Shown here: one piece after another, positions 31,883-40,735 of the stretch
Layout of the letters: the number at the start of each line of letters is the position of its first letter
Position numbering within the stretch: the first letter of the stretch is position 1
Made by a program: the position numbers and the translations under genes
The notes under the pieces: model-generated
The model's input: the letters and a program-made list of their open reading frames with translations, nothing else
Told to the model about the DNA's origin: nothing
Database searches by the model: none
Source: AP-15 sp963812675
GTDB lineage: Bacteria; Pseudomonadota; Alphaproteobacteria; ATCC43930; CGMCC-115725
Length of the DNA: 64,000 bases
Assembly (NCBI GenBank): GCA_963812675.1
Contig: CAWEWR010000020.1
Location: forward strand, 1-64,000
Direction: 5' to 3'

Positions 31883-33136
31883 ATGGATACTCACGTCAAT
31901 TACGCCCTCCGCGCGGATGCGTATTCGAGGCCGCTCGACACATTCGATGTCAGCGACCCACAGCTCTATTTCACGGACACTTGGTATCCTTACTTCGAAC
32001 GGCTGCGCCGGGAGGATCCGGTGCACTATACGCCGGAGAGTCCGTATGGGCCGTACTGGGCAGTCACCAAGTATAAAGACATCATGAAGGTGGAGGTGAA
32101 CCACCGCGTCTTCTCGTCATCCGATGATGTCGGCGGCATCAGGATCGACGATCCGCCAAAAGGCATGGAGCGGCCGAACTTTATCCGCATGGATCCGCCG
32201 GAGCACGACGAGCAGCGCAAGGTCGTGGGTCCGACCGTGAACCCGATGAACCTCGCGAAGATGGAAAGCCTGATTCGCGAGCGTACTTGCAGTGTGCTTG
32301 AGGAGCTGCCGCGCAACGAGGAATTCAACTGGGTGGACCGGGTCTCGATCGAGCTCACCTCCCGCATGCTGGCAACGCTTTTCGACTATCCCCTCGACGG
32401 TCGGCGCGAGTTGATCCGCTGGTCGGAGGTCGCGATCTGCGACATCAATGCGCCTGACGCGCTCGTTCGCTCCGAGGAAGAGCGCTTTGCGGAGCTGCTC
32501 AAATTCACCGAGCACATGAATGTGCTCTGGGAGGAGCGCGCCAAGCGGTCGCCCGAATTCGACATCATCTCGATCCTCGCGCACAGCGACCTGACGAACA
32601 AGATGAGCCTGCGCGAGCGCATGGGCATCCTGATCCTCTTTCTCGTCGGCGGGAACGACACGACCCGGAACTCGATGTCGGGCGGCGTCTGGGGGGTGAG
32701 CCAATACCCGGACGAGCTGCGCAAAGTGCGGGAAAACCCCGGGCTGATCCCAGGGCTCATATCCGAGATCATCCGCTGGCAAACACCGGTGATCCATATG
32801 CGGCGCACCGCGCTCGACGATGCCGAGATTGGCGGCAAGCCCGTCAAGAAGGGCGACAAGGTCGTGATCTGGTACATCTCGGGCAACCGTGACGAGGAGG
32901 CGATCGAGAACCCGAACGCGCTGATCGCCGACCGCCCCCGTCCGCGCGAGCACCTCTCCTTCGGCTTCGGCATTCACCGCTGCCTCGGCAACCGGTTGGC
33001 CGAACTGCAGTTGCGCATCCTCTGGGAGGAGATCCTGAACCGCGATCTGAAGATCGAGGTGCTGGGTAAGCCGGTTTACGCCTACTCGAACTTCCTGCGC
33101 TCGATCAAATCGCTGCCGGTGCGCCTCGCCGACTGA
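31883..33136 (+). CDS. Cytochrome P450, CYP153-like (alkane/fatty acid hydroxylase type)
   Basis: 417 residues from ATG 31883, with GGGAGG 7 nt upstream; a TTG at 31868 is less likely. I-helix LVGGNDTTRNSMSGG and heme loop FGFGIHRCLGNRLAELQL (Cys367) are characteristic of the CYP153 family and its relatives, which hydroxylate alkanes, fatty acids or similar chains at the terminal position, usually with an adrenodoxin-type ferredoxin. That fits the [2Fe-2S] gene just upstream. Related families (CYP125/142-like sterol oxidases) share part of the I-helix motif, so the substrate class stays tentative. Confidence 0.93.
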   Translation: MDTHVNYALRADAYSRPLDTFDVSDPQLYFTDTWYPYFERLRREDPVHYTPESPYGPYWAVTKYKDIMKVEVNHRVFSSSDDVGGIRIDDPPKGMERPNFIRMDPPEHDEQRKVVGPTVNPMNLAKMESLIRERTCSVLEELPRNEEFNWVDRVSIELTSRMLATLFDYPLDGRRELIRWSEVAICDINAPDALVRSEEERFAELLKFTEHMNVLWEERAKRSPEFDIISILAHSDLTNKMSLRERMGILILFLVGGNDTTRNSMSGGVWGVSQYPDELRKVRENPGLIPGLISEIIRWQTPVIHMRRTALDDAEIGGKPVKKGDKVVIWYISGNRDEEAIENPNALIADRPRPREHLSFGFGIHRCLGNRLAELQLRILWEEILNRDLKIEVLGKPVYAYSNFLRSIKSLPVRLAD

Positions 33137-33140
33137 CCGG

Positions 33141-33947
33141 TCACAGCGGGGTGCTGGGGGGGAAGTCGGGGCGGCGCTTCTCACGATGCGAGGCGAGCCC
33201 CTCCTTCACCTCGGGCCCCGTAAAGCCGAGAAATTCGAGCGCCAGCGACGTATCGAAGGTCGGCCCCATTGCCCGTAGCCAATTGTTCAAGGCGTATTTT
33301 GTCCAGCGGATCGCGCTCTGCGCGCCTTCAGCCAACCGGATAGCAATCTCCACTGCTTTTGCGTCGAGCTCGGTATCCTCGACCGCAAGCGAAATGAGTC
33401 CGATGCGCTCGGCTTCCTCGCCGATCACCTGGTCGCACAGCAGCAGATAATATTTGGCCTTGGCGAGCCCGCACAGTAGCGGCCAGATTATCGCCGCATG
33501 GTCGCCCGCCGCGACCCCGAGACGCGTATGACCGTCGATGATGCGGCAATCCTTGGCTGCAATCGATACATCGGCGAGTAGGCCGCAAACGAGCCCGGCC
33601 CCAACTGCAACCCCGCGCATCGCGCTGACCACCGGCTTGCTGCAGTTGATCACATTGTAAACGATGTCGCGCGCCTCCTTCCATTGCCGCGCGCGCGACG
33701 CAAAGTCATCGATATTCTCTTGAATGATCGCGAAATCGCCACCGGCCGAAAATACCTTTCCGGCGCCGGTCAGGATCGCGGCATTGACGCTCGCATCCCG
33801 GTCGACATCGCGCCAGATGTCGCCGAGCTCGGCGTGCAGTGCCGCGTCCGTCGTGTTCATCCGGCCGTTCCCCATGGTGATGCGGAGAACCTTGGGGTGC
33901 GGGCGATCGAATTTGAGCCGCGTATAGCGCGCATAGGGATCGGTCAT
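33141..33947 (-). CDS. Enoyl-CoA hydratase/isomerase family protein
   Basis: 268 residues from ATG 33947; the frame extends to 34079 without support. Crotonase-fold features: LTGAGKVFSAGGDFAI (first oxyanion-hole part), MRGVAVGAGLVCGLLADVSI, and the Asp/Gly-rich GHTRLGVAAGDHAAI loop. The family covers hydratases, isomerases and hydrolases of acyl-CoA thioesters. It is convergent with the P450 cluster and ends 4 nt after it, so it may serve the same catabolic path but from its own promoter. Confidence 0.9.
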   Translation of the reverse strand: MTDPYARYTRLKFDRPHPKVLRITMGNGRMNTTDAALHAELGDIWRDVDRDASVNAAILTGAGKVFSAGGDFAIIQENIDDFASRARQWKEARDIVYNVINCSKPVVSAMRGVAVGAGLVCGLLADVSIAAKDCRIIDGHTRLGVAAGDHAAIIWPLLCGLAKAKYYLLLCDQVIGEEAERIGLISLAVEDTELDAKAVEIAIRLAEGAQSAIRWTKYALNNWLRAMGPTFDTSLALEFLGFTGPEVKEGLASHREKRRPDFPPSTPL

Positions 33948-34186
33948 GGTCGTCTCGTCACGGAGCGAGCTCGTGCAGTGTTGGGCGCGTGGCGAGAGGT
34001 TACGCCTTCGAAGAAATCTGACAAGGATGACGTGCGGTGTCGTCGGCTCCCAAGCCGGTGGATGCGTTCCGTTGAACAAAAACCCCGGAGGGCTGTTCTG
34101 CTGATACGAGAGAAGCCTCAGTGTAGTGCCGGCGGGTGCGTTGGTGCGCCCGCTTGCCTTTGGGCCGAGTCACAGGAGTGAGAACT

Positions 34187-34351
34187 TTGAGCGGGAGCGA
34201 TCGAGCGTCGTCCGGGCTAGCGGGTCTGGACGAAATCCTTGGCGGCGGCTTTGTCCTGGGCCCCCTTCACCTTGTCGAAGGCAGGCCGGGCACCGGAAAG
34301 ACGACGCATGCATGTCGGGAATTCCAACCTATGTTGGATCGCAGCCTTTGA
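34187..34351 (+). pseudogene. KaiC/RAD55-like ATPase remnant (N-terminal part only)
   Basis: TTG 34187 has AGGAG 8 nt upstream. The first 45 residues are typical of a KaiC-family start: RASSGLAGLDEILGGG, then GPLHLVEGRPGTGKTT with the Walker A motif. After GKTT the similarity ends; 14 more residues lead to a stop at 34351, while a normal KaiC-like protein has more than 450. Walker B and the catalytic glutamates are missing. An internal deletion probably removed most of the gene and left its start close to the hybrid kinase gene. In related genomes a KaiC-like gene often precedes such a kinase. Confidence 0.7.
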
Positions 34352-34366
34352 TCCAAGCGGCCGCTG

Positions 34367-36472
34367 GTGACACACGTGGGTGAGGCGGCGCTCCGCTCGC
34401 GTGTGCTGATCCTGGCCCCGGTGGGCCGCGATGCCGCGTTGACCGGGTCGCTTCTCGACCGTGGCGGTGTAAAGAGCCTCGTCTGCTCCGACCTGCACGA
34501 ACTGCAGCAGAACCTTGATGACGGCGCCGGTGCCGCCGTCATCACCGAAGAGGCGCTGATTGGGCAGGATCCAAGCGGTCTCGTCGAATGGGTCGCACAC
34601 CAGCCCGCCTGGTCGGATTTCCCCTTTATCGTCCTGCTGGAACCCGGAGCTTCGGCTGAGGCATGCGGGCAGGAACGTGACGCTCTGCAGCAATCGGGTA
34701 ACCTGACTTTGCTGGAGCGCCCGGTCGGCACCGCGACCCTGGTGAGCGCAGTCCGCGCCGCCTTGCGGGCGCGGGGGCGCCAATACGAGGTACACGACGC
34801 TCTGGAGGCCTTGACCGCCAGCGAGCGTCGCTATCGCACTCTGGCCGAAGCATTGCCGCAACTGGTCTGGACCAGCCGGCCGGATGGCCAGCGTGATTAT
34901 TTCAGCCGCCAATGGGTCGAGTACACCGGCATACCGGAGAAAGATCAGTTGGGCTTCGCGTGGCTCGACAAGGTCGTTCATTCGCAGGATCGAGAGCGCG
35001 TTCGGGAGCGCTGGATGGCGGCCGTGCAAGGCCGGGACGAATACGATCTGGAACTCCGGATCCGTCGTGCCGACGGCCAGTATCGGTGGTTTAAGGCGCG
35101 CGCGACCCCGGTTCGGGACCAAGGCCGGACCGTCAGATGGTTCGGCACCTGCACCGATATCACCGACATTGTCGAGGCGCGGGAGACCTTGAGGCGCAGC
35201 CGGCAGGAGCTGGAACGGCTGGTCGGCGAACGGACCCGCAGTCTCGCCGCCGCGAACGACCGATTGACTGCCGAAATTGCCGAGCGGCAGCGAACCGAGG
35301 AGGCGCTGCTGCAAGCGCAGAAGCTCGAGGCCGTGGGGCAGATCACTTCCGGCGTTGCGCACGATTTCAACAACCTGCTGACCGGTGTTCTCGGCAATCT
35401 GGAGTTGCTGGAGCGCCGGTTGAAAAGCGACAAATCACTCCGTCGATTGCGCGCGGCGCGGCTGGCAGCCGAACGGGGCGCGCGATTGACCCACCAGCTG
35501 CTCGCCTTCTCGCGCAAGCAGCGCCTCGCCCCGACCCCGCTCGATCTGAACCGGCTGGTCGGCGAAGCCACCGATATGCTGTTCCGCACGATTGGCGCCC
35601 CCGTGCGCATCGAGACGGTGCTGACCGACGGGCTGTGGCCGGCTTTAGTCGATCCCACGCAGATCGAACTGGTATTGCTGAATTTGGCGATCAACGCTCG
35701 CGACGCGATGCCCGAAGGCGGCCGGCTGACGATCCGTACAGCCAATGTGAGCCGCAGAGAAGCACCTTCCGATCTCGCTCCGGGTGACTACGTGCTGATT
35801 TCGGTCTCGGACAGCGGCGAGGGCATGTCCGAGGAGGTGCTGAGGAGGGCGGTCGAGCCCTTTTTCACGACGAAGGAGCCCGGCAAAGGCAGCGGTCTCG
35901 GACTCAGCATGGTGCACGGCGTCGCGACGCAGTCGGGCGGCGGCTTGCATATCGACAGCCGCCTCGGCCGCGGGACGACGGTCAACGTCTATCTGCCGCG
36001 TGCCCGCCCTGTCTCGGCAGCAGCGCGGAAGCGAGAACCCCTATCGGCAGCAGTCCACGAACGGGCGACAATCATGGTCGTCGATGACGATCCGGATGTG
36101 CGGGAAGTGGCGGTCAGCAGCCTCGAGAGCCGCGGCTACCATATGCTGGCCGCCGAGAACGGACCGGCGGCGCTCGATTTGTTGGCGCGAAGCGGGCCGG
36201 TCGACTTGCTGATCGTGGATATGGCGATGCCGGGGATGAACGGGGTCGAGCTGATCAGACGGGCGCGCGAGCGCCGGGGCGATCTGAGAGCAATACTGGT
36301 CACCGGTTACGCCGATGTTGCAGCCTTCGCGCCAGCTGAGTGTGATCTCGTTCTACAAAAGCCATATCCTCTGGAGCGGCTGGCCGAAAACGTCGCCGAA
36401 GCACTGCGCCGCGAGGTGACCTGCCAGGGGTCGAACGTAGTTACGATAAAGCCCGCGCCGCGTAGGGCGTAA
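34367..36472 (+). CDS. Hybrid sensor histidine kinase with N-terminal pseudo-receiver, PAS, HisKA, HATPase and C-terminal receiver
   Basis: 701 residues from GTG 34367. Order: a receiver-like domain lacking a clear phospho-acceptor aspartate (about 10-135, SRVLILAPVGRDA); PAS/PAC (about 150-275, ERRYRTLAEALPQLVWTS and GTCTDITDI); a coiled linker; HisKA with the H-box GVAHDFNNLLTGVLGN; HATPase_c (NLAINARDAMPEGG, GSGLGLSMVHG); and a true receiver at the C-terminus (MVVDDDPDVREV, acceptor Asp in LLIVDMAMPGMNG). No membrane helix is seen, so it is probably cytosolic. It follows the KaiC-like remnant, its usual partner. The input is unknown. Confidence 0.93.
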   Translation: MTHVGEAALRSRVLILAPVGRDAALTGSLLDRGGVKSLVCSDLHELQQNLDDGAGAAVITEEALIGQDPSGLVEWVAHQPAWSDFPFIVLLEPGASAEACGQERDALQQSGNLTLLERPVGTATLVSAVRAALRARGRQYEVHDALEALTASERRYRTLAEALPQLVWTSRPDGQRDYFSRQWVEYTGIPEKDQLGFAWLDKVVHSQDRERVRERWMAAVQGRDEYDLELRIRRADGQYRWFKARATPVRDQGRTVRWFGTCTDITDIVEARETLRRSRQELERLVGERTRSLAAANDRLTAEIAERQRTEEALLQAQKLEAVGQITSGVAHDFNNLLTGVLGNLELLERRLKSDKSLRRLRAARLAAERGARLTHQLLAFSRKQRLAPTPLDLNRLVGEATDMLFRTIGAPVRIETVLTDGLWPALVDPTQIELVLLNLAINARDAMPEGGRLTIRTANVSRREAPSDLAPGDYVLISVSDSGEGMSEEVLRRAVEPFFTTKEPGKGSGLGLSMVHGVATQSGGGLHIDSRLGRGTTVNVYLPRARPVSAAARKREPLSAAVHERATIMVVDDDPDVREVAVSSLESRGYHMLAAENGPAALDLLARSGPVDLLIVDMAMPGMNGVELIRRARERRGDLRAILVTGYADVAAFAPAECDLVLQKPYPLERLAENVAEALRREVTCQGSNVVTIKPAPRRA

Positions 36473-36495
36473 GTCGCACGGGAAGTTTGACCCCG

Positions 36496-36819
36496 ATGAT
36501 CCGTAAACCGCTCGAAATCCGCCCAATTGCTGGAGCGCTCGGGGCTGAGATTGGCGGGATCGATCTCACCGAAGAGCTCGACGGCGAAACCATCTCGGCG
36601 ATCCGGTGCTCTTGGCTCGACCACCTCGTGATTTTCTTTCGCGAGCAGCACCTGGCACCGGAGCAGTTTCTCGGCTTTGCGCGGCATTTTGGCGAGGTCG
36701 TCGAAGACCCTTTCATCAAAAGAACAACTGTCATTGCGAGCGCAGCGAAGCAATCTCGGTGCCCCCCGAGGCTCCTCGGCCTGAGATTGCTTCGTCGCGC
36801 GAGGCGCTCCTCGCAATGA
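36496..36819 (+). pseudogene. TauD/TfdA-like dioxygenase, truncated by a palindromic repeat
   Basis: ATG 36496 begins a clear TauD/TfdA N-terminus: PLEIRPIAGALGAEIGGIDL, then FREQHLAPEQFLGFARHFGE. Similarity runs to about EDPFI (36720), after which the frame enters a dispersed repeat (36730-36820) and stops. The HxD...H iron ligands and the 2-oxoglutarate-binding arginine, which would come later, are absent, so no enzyme activity is expected. The remainder of the gene is not found in the following DNA, which belongs to a convergent TPP-enzyme gene. Confidence 0.8.
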
Positions 36820-36820
36820 C
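36730..36820. repeat. 91-bp nested palindromic repeat inserted in the TauD-like gene
   Basis: The outer arms GTCATTGCGAG (36730-36740) and CTCGCAATGAC (36810-36820) are perfect inverse complements. The inner arms CGAAGCAATCTC (36746-36757) and GAGATTGCTTCG (36783-36794) are also perfect. Between them is a CCGAGG/CCTCGG hairpin. This form (CATTGCGAGCGCAGCGAAGCAATC) is a known style of intergenic repeat in many proteobacteria. Here it lies where a protein-coding frame breaks. Confidence 0.85.
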
Positions 36821-36841
36821 ACCAGTCCGAGCTGGTCGAAA

Positions 36842-38674
36842 TTAGCCCTTACCCCCGGCGGAGTGCTGCATGATCCCGCTGGCGGCGCCGGGGTCGTAGC
36901 CGGCGGCGACGTGGACGTCGACGACACACACTTTGCCGGCGCGGACCGCGGCGATGGCTTCATTAAGGGCCGGCAGAAGGCGGCGCGGATCGTCGACCGG
37001 GCCGATGCCGACGCAGCCCTGAGCGCGGGCCATCGCGGCGAGGTCGATGTCCGGGTCGCGGATCGCCTGGCCGATCCAGCGGTTCTCGACTGGCCGGCTG
37101 CGCTCGCGGGCGACCCGTTCCTGATGCAGCTCGTCATTGAAGAACGAGCGGTTGTTGGCGAGCACAATCAGCAGCGGGATGCCGTTGCGCACCGCGGTCC
37201 ACAGAGCGGTGACCCCCATCAGGAAATCGCCGTCGCCGAGCACCGCGACCGGCAGGCGCTCGCCGTCGCGCAAGGCCAATGCCGCCCCGACTGCCATCCC
37301 TGGCCCCGATCCGATGCCGCCGCCGCCATCGGCGCCGAGAAAATCCAGCGGGTGCCGGAAATCCCACAGATGCTCGCCCCAGCTGAGCGGCAGCCGGATC
37401 ATCGAGACGGGCGCGCCGGCCAGTGCCTCCTTCAGCGCCGTCGCCAGCAACGGCACCTCGATGATCGAAGCTGCGTAGAGCGCCGACAGTGGCGGCAGGC
37501 CTCGCCTCTCACGCACCGGCGGCAAGGGCGGCGCATTCGGGCGCATCTGCTTGACCTCGGCCAAAAGGGCCGGCACCGCCGCGTCAGGCTCTGCGAGCAA
37601 GTATACGTCGGCGGGCGGCAGGCCCTGATAGTCCATGCTCCAGCCATTGTGGACATATTGGTCGACCGAGACCTGGATCACCTTGCCGGCCGGAGCTGTG
37701 CCGCGGCAGGCGCCCTTCAAGGTTCCGGCCAGATCGATCCAGTCGAGGCTCAGGATCACGTCCGCCGCGGCGACCAGCTCGGCGCCGGCTGGCGAGAGCG
37801 CGGTCGCGGGACCCGCCGCGTGCAGTGGGTGGTCGGTTGGGAAGGCGGCGCCGGCCTTGCGGTCGGTCATCACCCGCGCGCCGACTGACTCGGCCAGGGC
37901 GATGCGGCGCTGCCATGCCTCGGGGTCACGTGAACAGCGCCCGGCGAGGATCACCGGACGCTCGGCGCGGGCAAGCAATTGGGCGGCCTCGCGCAATGAC
38001 GGGCCGGCCGGTTCCACGGGCAGGGGTGGCGCAAAGCGGGTGGTTTCCGGCAGCGGCGGCGCCGCGGTAATCTCGTCTTCCTGCAATTCAAGGTTCAGAT
38101 TGATGTAGACGGGGCCGCATGGCGCGGTCTGCGCGATCATATTTGCCCGCAGGATCGCCTCCTGAGCCGCCCCGATCGAGGAAGGCTGGTCGTCCCATTT
38201 CGTGTAGTTCCGGATCAACGCACCCTGGTCGCGCACGGTGTGGATCCATTCGATCCACGGCCGGCGCCGTACTGCATCGACCGCTCCGGTGGCGCCGAGG
38301 ACGATCATCGGCATGCGGTCGCACCAGGCATTGAAGATCGCCATCGTCGCATGCATCAGCCCGACATTGGCGTGCGCGATCACCGCGAGCGGGCGTCCGG
38401 TCACCTTGGCGTAGCCGTGCGCCAACGCCACCGCGCTCTCCTCGTGCAGACACAGCAGCATGCGCGGCCGCGTATTGCCGAGATAATTGACGATGCTGTC
38501 GTGCAGGCCGCGATAGCTCGACCCGGGATTGAGCGCGACATAGGGAATATCCAGCTCGCGCAGCATCGCCGCGATCGCATCGCTGCCCCAGACCTGCCCC
38601 GAGGGCTGGCTCGGCAACGGCCGGTCGATCTCGTTGCCGCCAGTCTCGCTCGGTCTTGCAGACGGATCATCCAT
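36842..38674 (-). CDS. Thiamine pyrophosphate-dependent enzyme (acetolactate synthase/benzoylformate decarboxylase-like)
   Basis: 610 residues from ATG 38674; AGGAGGG lies about 5 nt upstream, while a further in-frame ATG (38698) lacks it. The three TPP-enzyme domains are visible: N-terminal PYR domain with the catalytic Glu in LHEESAVALAHGYAK, a central domain, and the C-terminal PP domain with the TPP/Mg motif GDGDFLMG...LANNRSFFND. It resembles thiamine-pyrophosphate-requiring enzymes annotated only in general terms. A 2-oxo acid decarboxylase or carboligase role is likely; no specific reaction can be named. A SnoaL-like gene lies 52 nt upstream on this strand. Confidence 0.9.
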   Translation of the reverse strand: MDDPSARPSETGGNEIDRPLPSQPSGQVWGSDAIAAMLRELDIPYVALNPGSSYRGLHDSIVNYLGNTRPRMLLCLHEESAVALAHGYAKVTGRPLAVIAHANVGLMHATMAIFNAWCDRMPMIVLGATGAVDAVRRRPWIEWIHTVRDQGALIRNYTKWDDQPSSIGAAQEAILRANMIAQTAPCGPVYINLNLELQEDEITAAPPLPETTRFAPPLPVEPAGPSLREAAQLLARAERPVILAGRCSRDPEAWQRRIALAESVGARVMTDRKAGAAFPTDHPLHAAGPATALSPAGAELVAAADVILSLDWIDLAGTLKGACRGTAPAGKVIQVSVDQYVHNGWSMDYQGLPPADVYLLAEPDAAVPALLAEVKQMRPNAPPLPPVRERRGLPPLSALYAASIIEVPLLATALKEALAGAPVSMIRLPLSWGEHLWDFRHPLDFLGADGGGGIGSGPGMAVGAALALRDGERLPVAVLGDGDFLMGVTALWTAVRNGIPLLIVLANNRSFFNDELHQERVARERSRPVENRWIGQAIRDPDIDLAAMARAQGCVGIGPVDDPRRLLPALNEAIAAVRAGKVCVVDVHVAAGYDPGAASGIMQHSAGGKG

Positions 38675-38726
38675 CGTTTCCCTCCTGGAATGGGACATCT
38701 TTCGCGAGCACTTCGACTTCGGAGAT

Positions 38727-39152
38727 TTATTTATCGGTGTTCCAGATGTCGGTCGCCAGCTTCCAGTCGCGGCCGACCTTGCGCCATAGGACGACGTATT
38801 TCCCGACGATTTCCTGCGGCGGCTGCGACTTCGTCTTCAGGGTGACCGTGCCGATTTCACGCGCCGCCGAGCGGCCCAGTGGCAGGACATCGACAGTCGT
38901 CAGTTTGGCGTCAGTCATTTGCTGCGCCGCCTGGTGCCAGAACGCCTCGATCGCGGGCCGGCCCTTGACCATTGCCGAGCCGGGCGGGAGGACATACGCC
39001 TCCTCGGTGTAGAGCGCCGCGACCGCGGCGGCGTCGCCCTTATTGAAAGCCGCCGTCCAGACGTCGTTGAGCTTCTCGATCGTCGCCTTGTTCTGGGCGA
39101 GCGCCGGCGCGCCGAGGCTCAAGCAGCCGATGATCATCACAATCCGCCACAT
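38727..39152 (-). CDS. Exported SnoaL-like/DUF4440 (SgcJ/EcaC-type) protein
   Basis: 141 residues with a signal peptide (MWRIVMIIGCLSLGAPALAQ). The mature part shows the nuclear-transport-factor-2-like pattern: ATIEKLNDVWTAAFNKGDAAAV, LYTEEAYVLPPGSAMVKGR, and the late GKYVVLWRKVGRDWKLATDI with NTDK end. GAGGAGGAAG is upstream of the ATG. Proteins of this type are small cone-shaped dimers whose roles vary. It lies between an SDR and a TPP-enzyme gene on the same strand and may be part of one operon. Confidence 0.85.
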   Translation of the reverse strand: MWRIVMIIGCLSLGAPALAQNKATIEKLNDVWTAAFNKGDAAAVAALYTEEAYVLPPGSAMVKGRPAIEAFWHQAAQQMTDAKLTTVDVLPLGRSAAREIGTVTLKTKSQPPQEIVGKYVVLWRKVGRDWKLATDIWNTDK

Positions 39153-39180
39153 CGTGCTTCCTCCTCAGTGAGTAGTCACC

Positions 39181-39945
39181 TCACGGCGCGATCGTCGTGC
39201 CGCCGTCGACAATGATCGTCTGGCCGGTGATGAAGGCGCCGGCGCGCGAGGCCAGCATCACGGCGACGCCGGCGATGTCCTCAGGCTCGCCGAGCCGCCG
39301 CAACGGCGTCGCCGCTTCGCGGGCGGCGCGGCGCTGCGGGTCTTCATAGAGTACGCGCGCGAACTCGGTTTTGACGAGCCCCGGGGCGATGCAGTTGACC
39401 CGCACATTGTCGGGGCCCCATTCGGCGGCGAGGTTGCGGCACAAAGCATAGTCGGCCGCCTTGGTGACCCCGTACATCCCGAGCACCGTCGTTGCGCGGA
39501 CAGCGGCGACAGAAATGATATAGATGATCGAGCCGTCACGCCGCTCGCGCATTTCGGGCGCCACCATACGCGACAGCCAAAGATTGCTCAGCACATTGTT
39601 GATCATCATGCGCTCGAATACTTCGTCGGTCAGCTTTTCGAGCGAACCGTAATGCGGGTTGACCGCCGCATTGCAGACGAGAATATCGAGCCGGCCCCAG
39701 GCTTCGCGTGTCTTGGCGACCAGGTTTTCCAGCTGCGCCTTGTCCGAGATGCGCGCCGTCACCGCAATCGCCTCACCCCCTTTCGACCGGATCGCTGCCG
39801 CAGCCTCCTCGCATGGCGCGAGGTTGCGCGCGGAGATAACGACCCGGCCGCCGGCCTCGGCGATCGCCTCGGCGATCGCCCGGCCGATGCCGCGGCTCGA
39901 CCCGGTCACGATCGCAACCTTCCCCGACAAATCGAACAGATTCAT
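39181..39945 (-). CDS. SDR family oxidoreductase (classical)
   Basis: 254 residues. VTGSSRGIG (13-21), catalytic Ser145, Tyr158 and Lys162 (YGVTK), NCIAPGLVKTEF, and the FabG-like end GQTIIVDGG. The NNAG motif is changed to CNAAVN, as in the DHRS4-like branch. It uses NAD(P)(H) on an unknown carbonyl or alcohol. It leads the SnoaL-like and TPP-enzyme genes on this strand and is divergent from mucR. Confidence 0.91.
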   Translation of the reverse strand: MNLFDLSGKVAIVTGSSRGIGRAIAEAIAEAGGRVVISARNLAPCEEAAAAIRSKGGEAIAVTARISDKAQLENLVAKTREAWGRLDILVCNAAVNPHYGSLEKLTDEVFERMMINNVLSNLWLSRMVAPEMRERRDGSIIYIISVAAVRATTVLGMYGVTKAADYALCRNLAAEWGPDNVRVNCIAPGLVKTEFARVLYEDPQRRAAREAATPLRRLGEPEDIAGVAVMLASRAGAFITGQTIIVDGGTTIAP

Positions 39946-40181
39946 TGCGCCCTCTGATCAGCGATTGCGGCGGCCAATCATGCCGCATCGAGCGATTTTC
40001 CGAAACAGGATCATCAGCGCCGTTTAGTTCCGTCCGGTCGCGCGTTGCCGCGAGACTAGACTTGCCGGCGGCGCCGCAATTTTTCCCGACTTTGAAATTT
40101 GGCAGTAAAAACCGTTTCAATCGCTTGCGGTATGCTGTATGCAGGGTGACTCGAAGATTGAGAGCAGGAAGAGACGCAGTC

Positions 40182-40619
40182 ATGAATACCGAAAATACCG
40201 AAAAGGATATCGATCTGCGGCCGGTAACCAAGATCATCGCAAGCTATGTCGGCAATCATACACTGTCACCCGAGCAGCTGCCCGCCCTGATCATCTCGGT
40301 GCAGCAGGCTTTGCGCGATCTCGGAAAGCCGGTGCCGGTGCCGGTGCCGCGCACGCCGGCGGTGCCAATTCGGCGATCCGTCCAACATGATCACGTGGTC
40401 TGCCTCGAATGCGGCTTCCGAGGCAAGACATTGCGGCGACATCTCGGAACCCGGCACGGATTGCAGACCGCCGAATACTTGCGGCGCTGGGATCTGGCGA
40501 GCGATCATCCGCTGACTGCGCCGGCCTACTCCGAGCAGCGCTCGACAATGGCGAAAGAGTTGGGGCTCGGCCGCAAGCGCAGCCGGCCCCGGGGTCGGCC
40601 CCGCCGCGCCAAGGGATGA
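40182..40619 (+). CDS. MucR/Ros family zinc-finger transcriptional regulator
   Basis: 145 residues from ATG 40182. The single C2H2-type zinc finger has ligands Cys74, Cys77, His87 and His92 (CLECGFRGKTLRRH...RH), flanked by basic residues. The N-terminal helical part (IIASYVGNHTLSPEQLPALI) gives oligomerisation in family members. The end is a basic tail (GLGRKRSRPRGRPRR). MucR/Ros proteins bind AT-rich DNA and regulate exopolysaccharide, motility and virulence or symbiosis genes in Hyphomicrobiales, which supports the lineage guess. The gene stands alone. Confidence 0.93.
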   Translation: MNTENTEKDIDLRPVTKIIASYVGNHTLSPEQLPALIISVQQALRDLGKPVPVPVPRTPAVPIRRSVQHDHVVCLECGFRGKTLRRHLGTRHGLQTAEYLRRWDLASDHPLTAPAYSEQRSTMAKELGLGRKRSRPRGRPRRAKG

Positions 40620-40735
40620 TGCATTAGACAGGTGAAGGGATCCGCCATATCGGGTCCGCACCCTCGGTTACGCGATTGATGGGCCTCGCTCCCCAGGCTC
40701 CAAAAATAGCCGCAATGGCGTGGTATTGAGATGGG

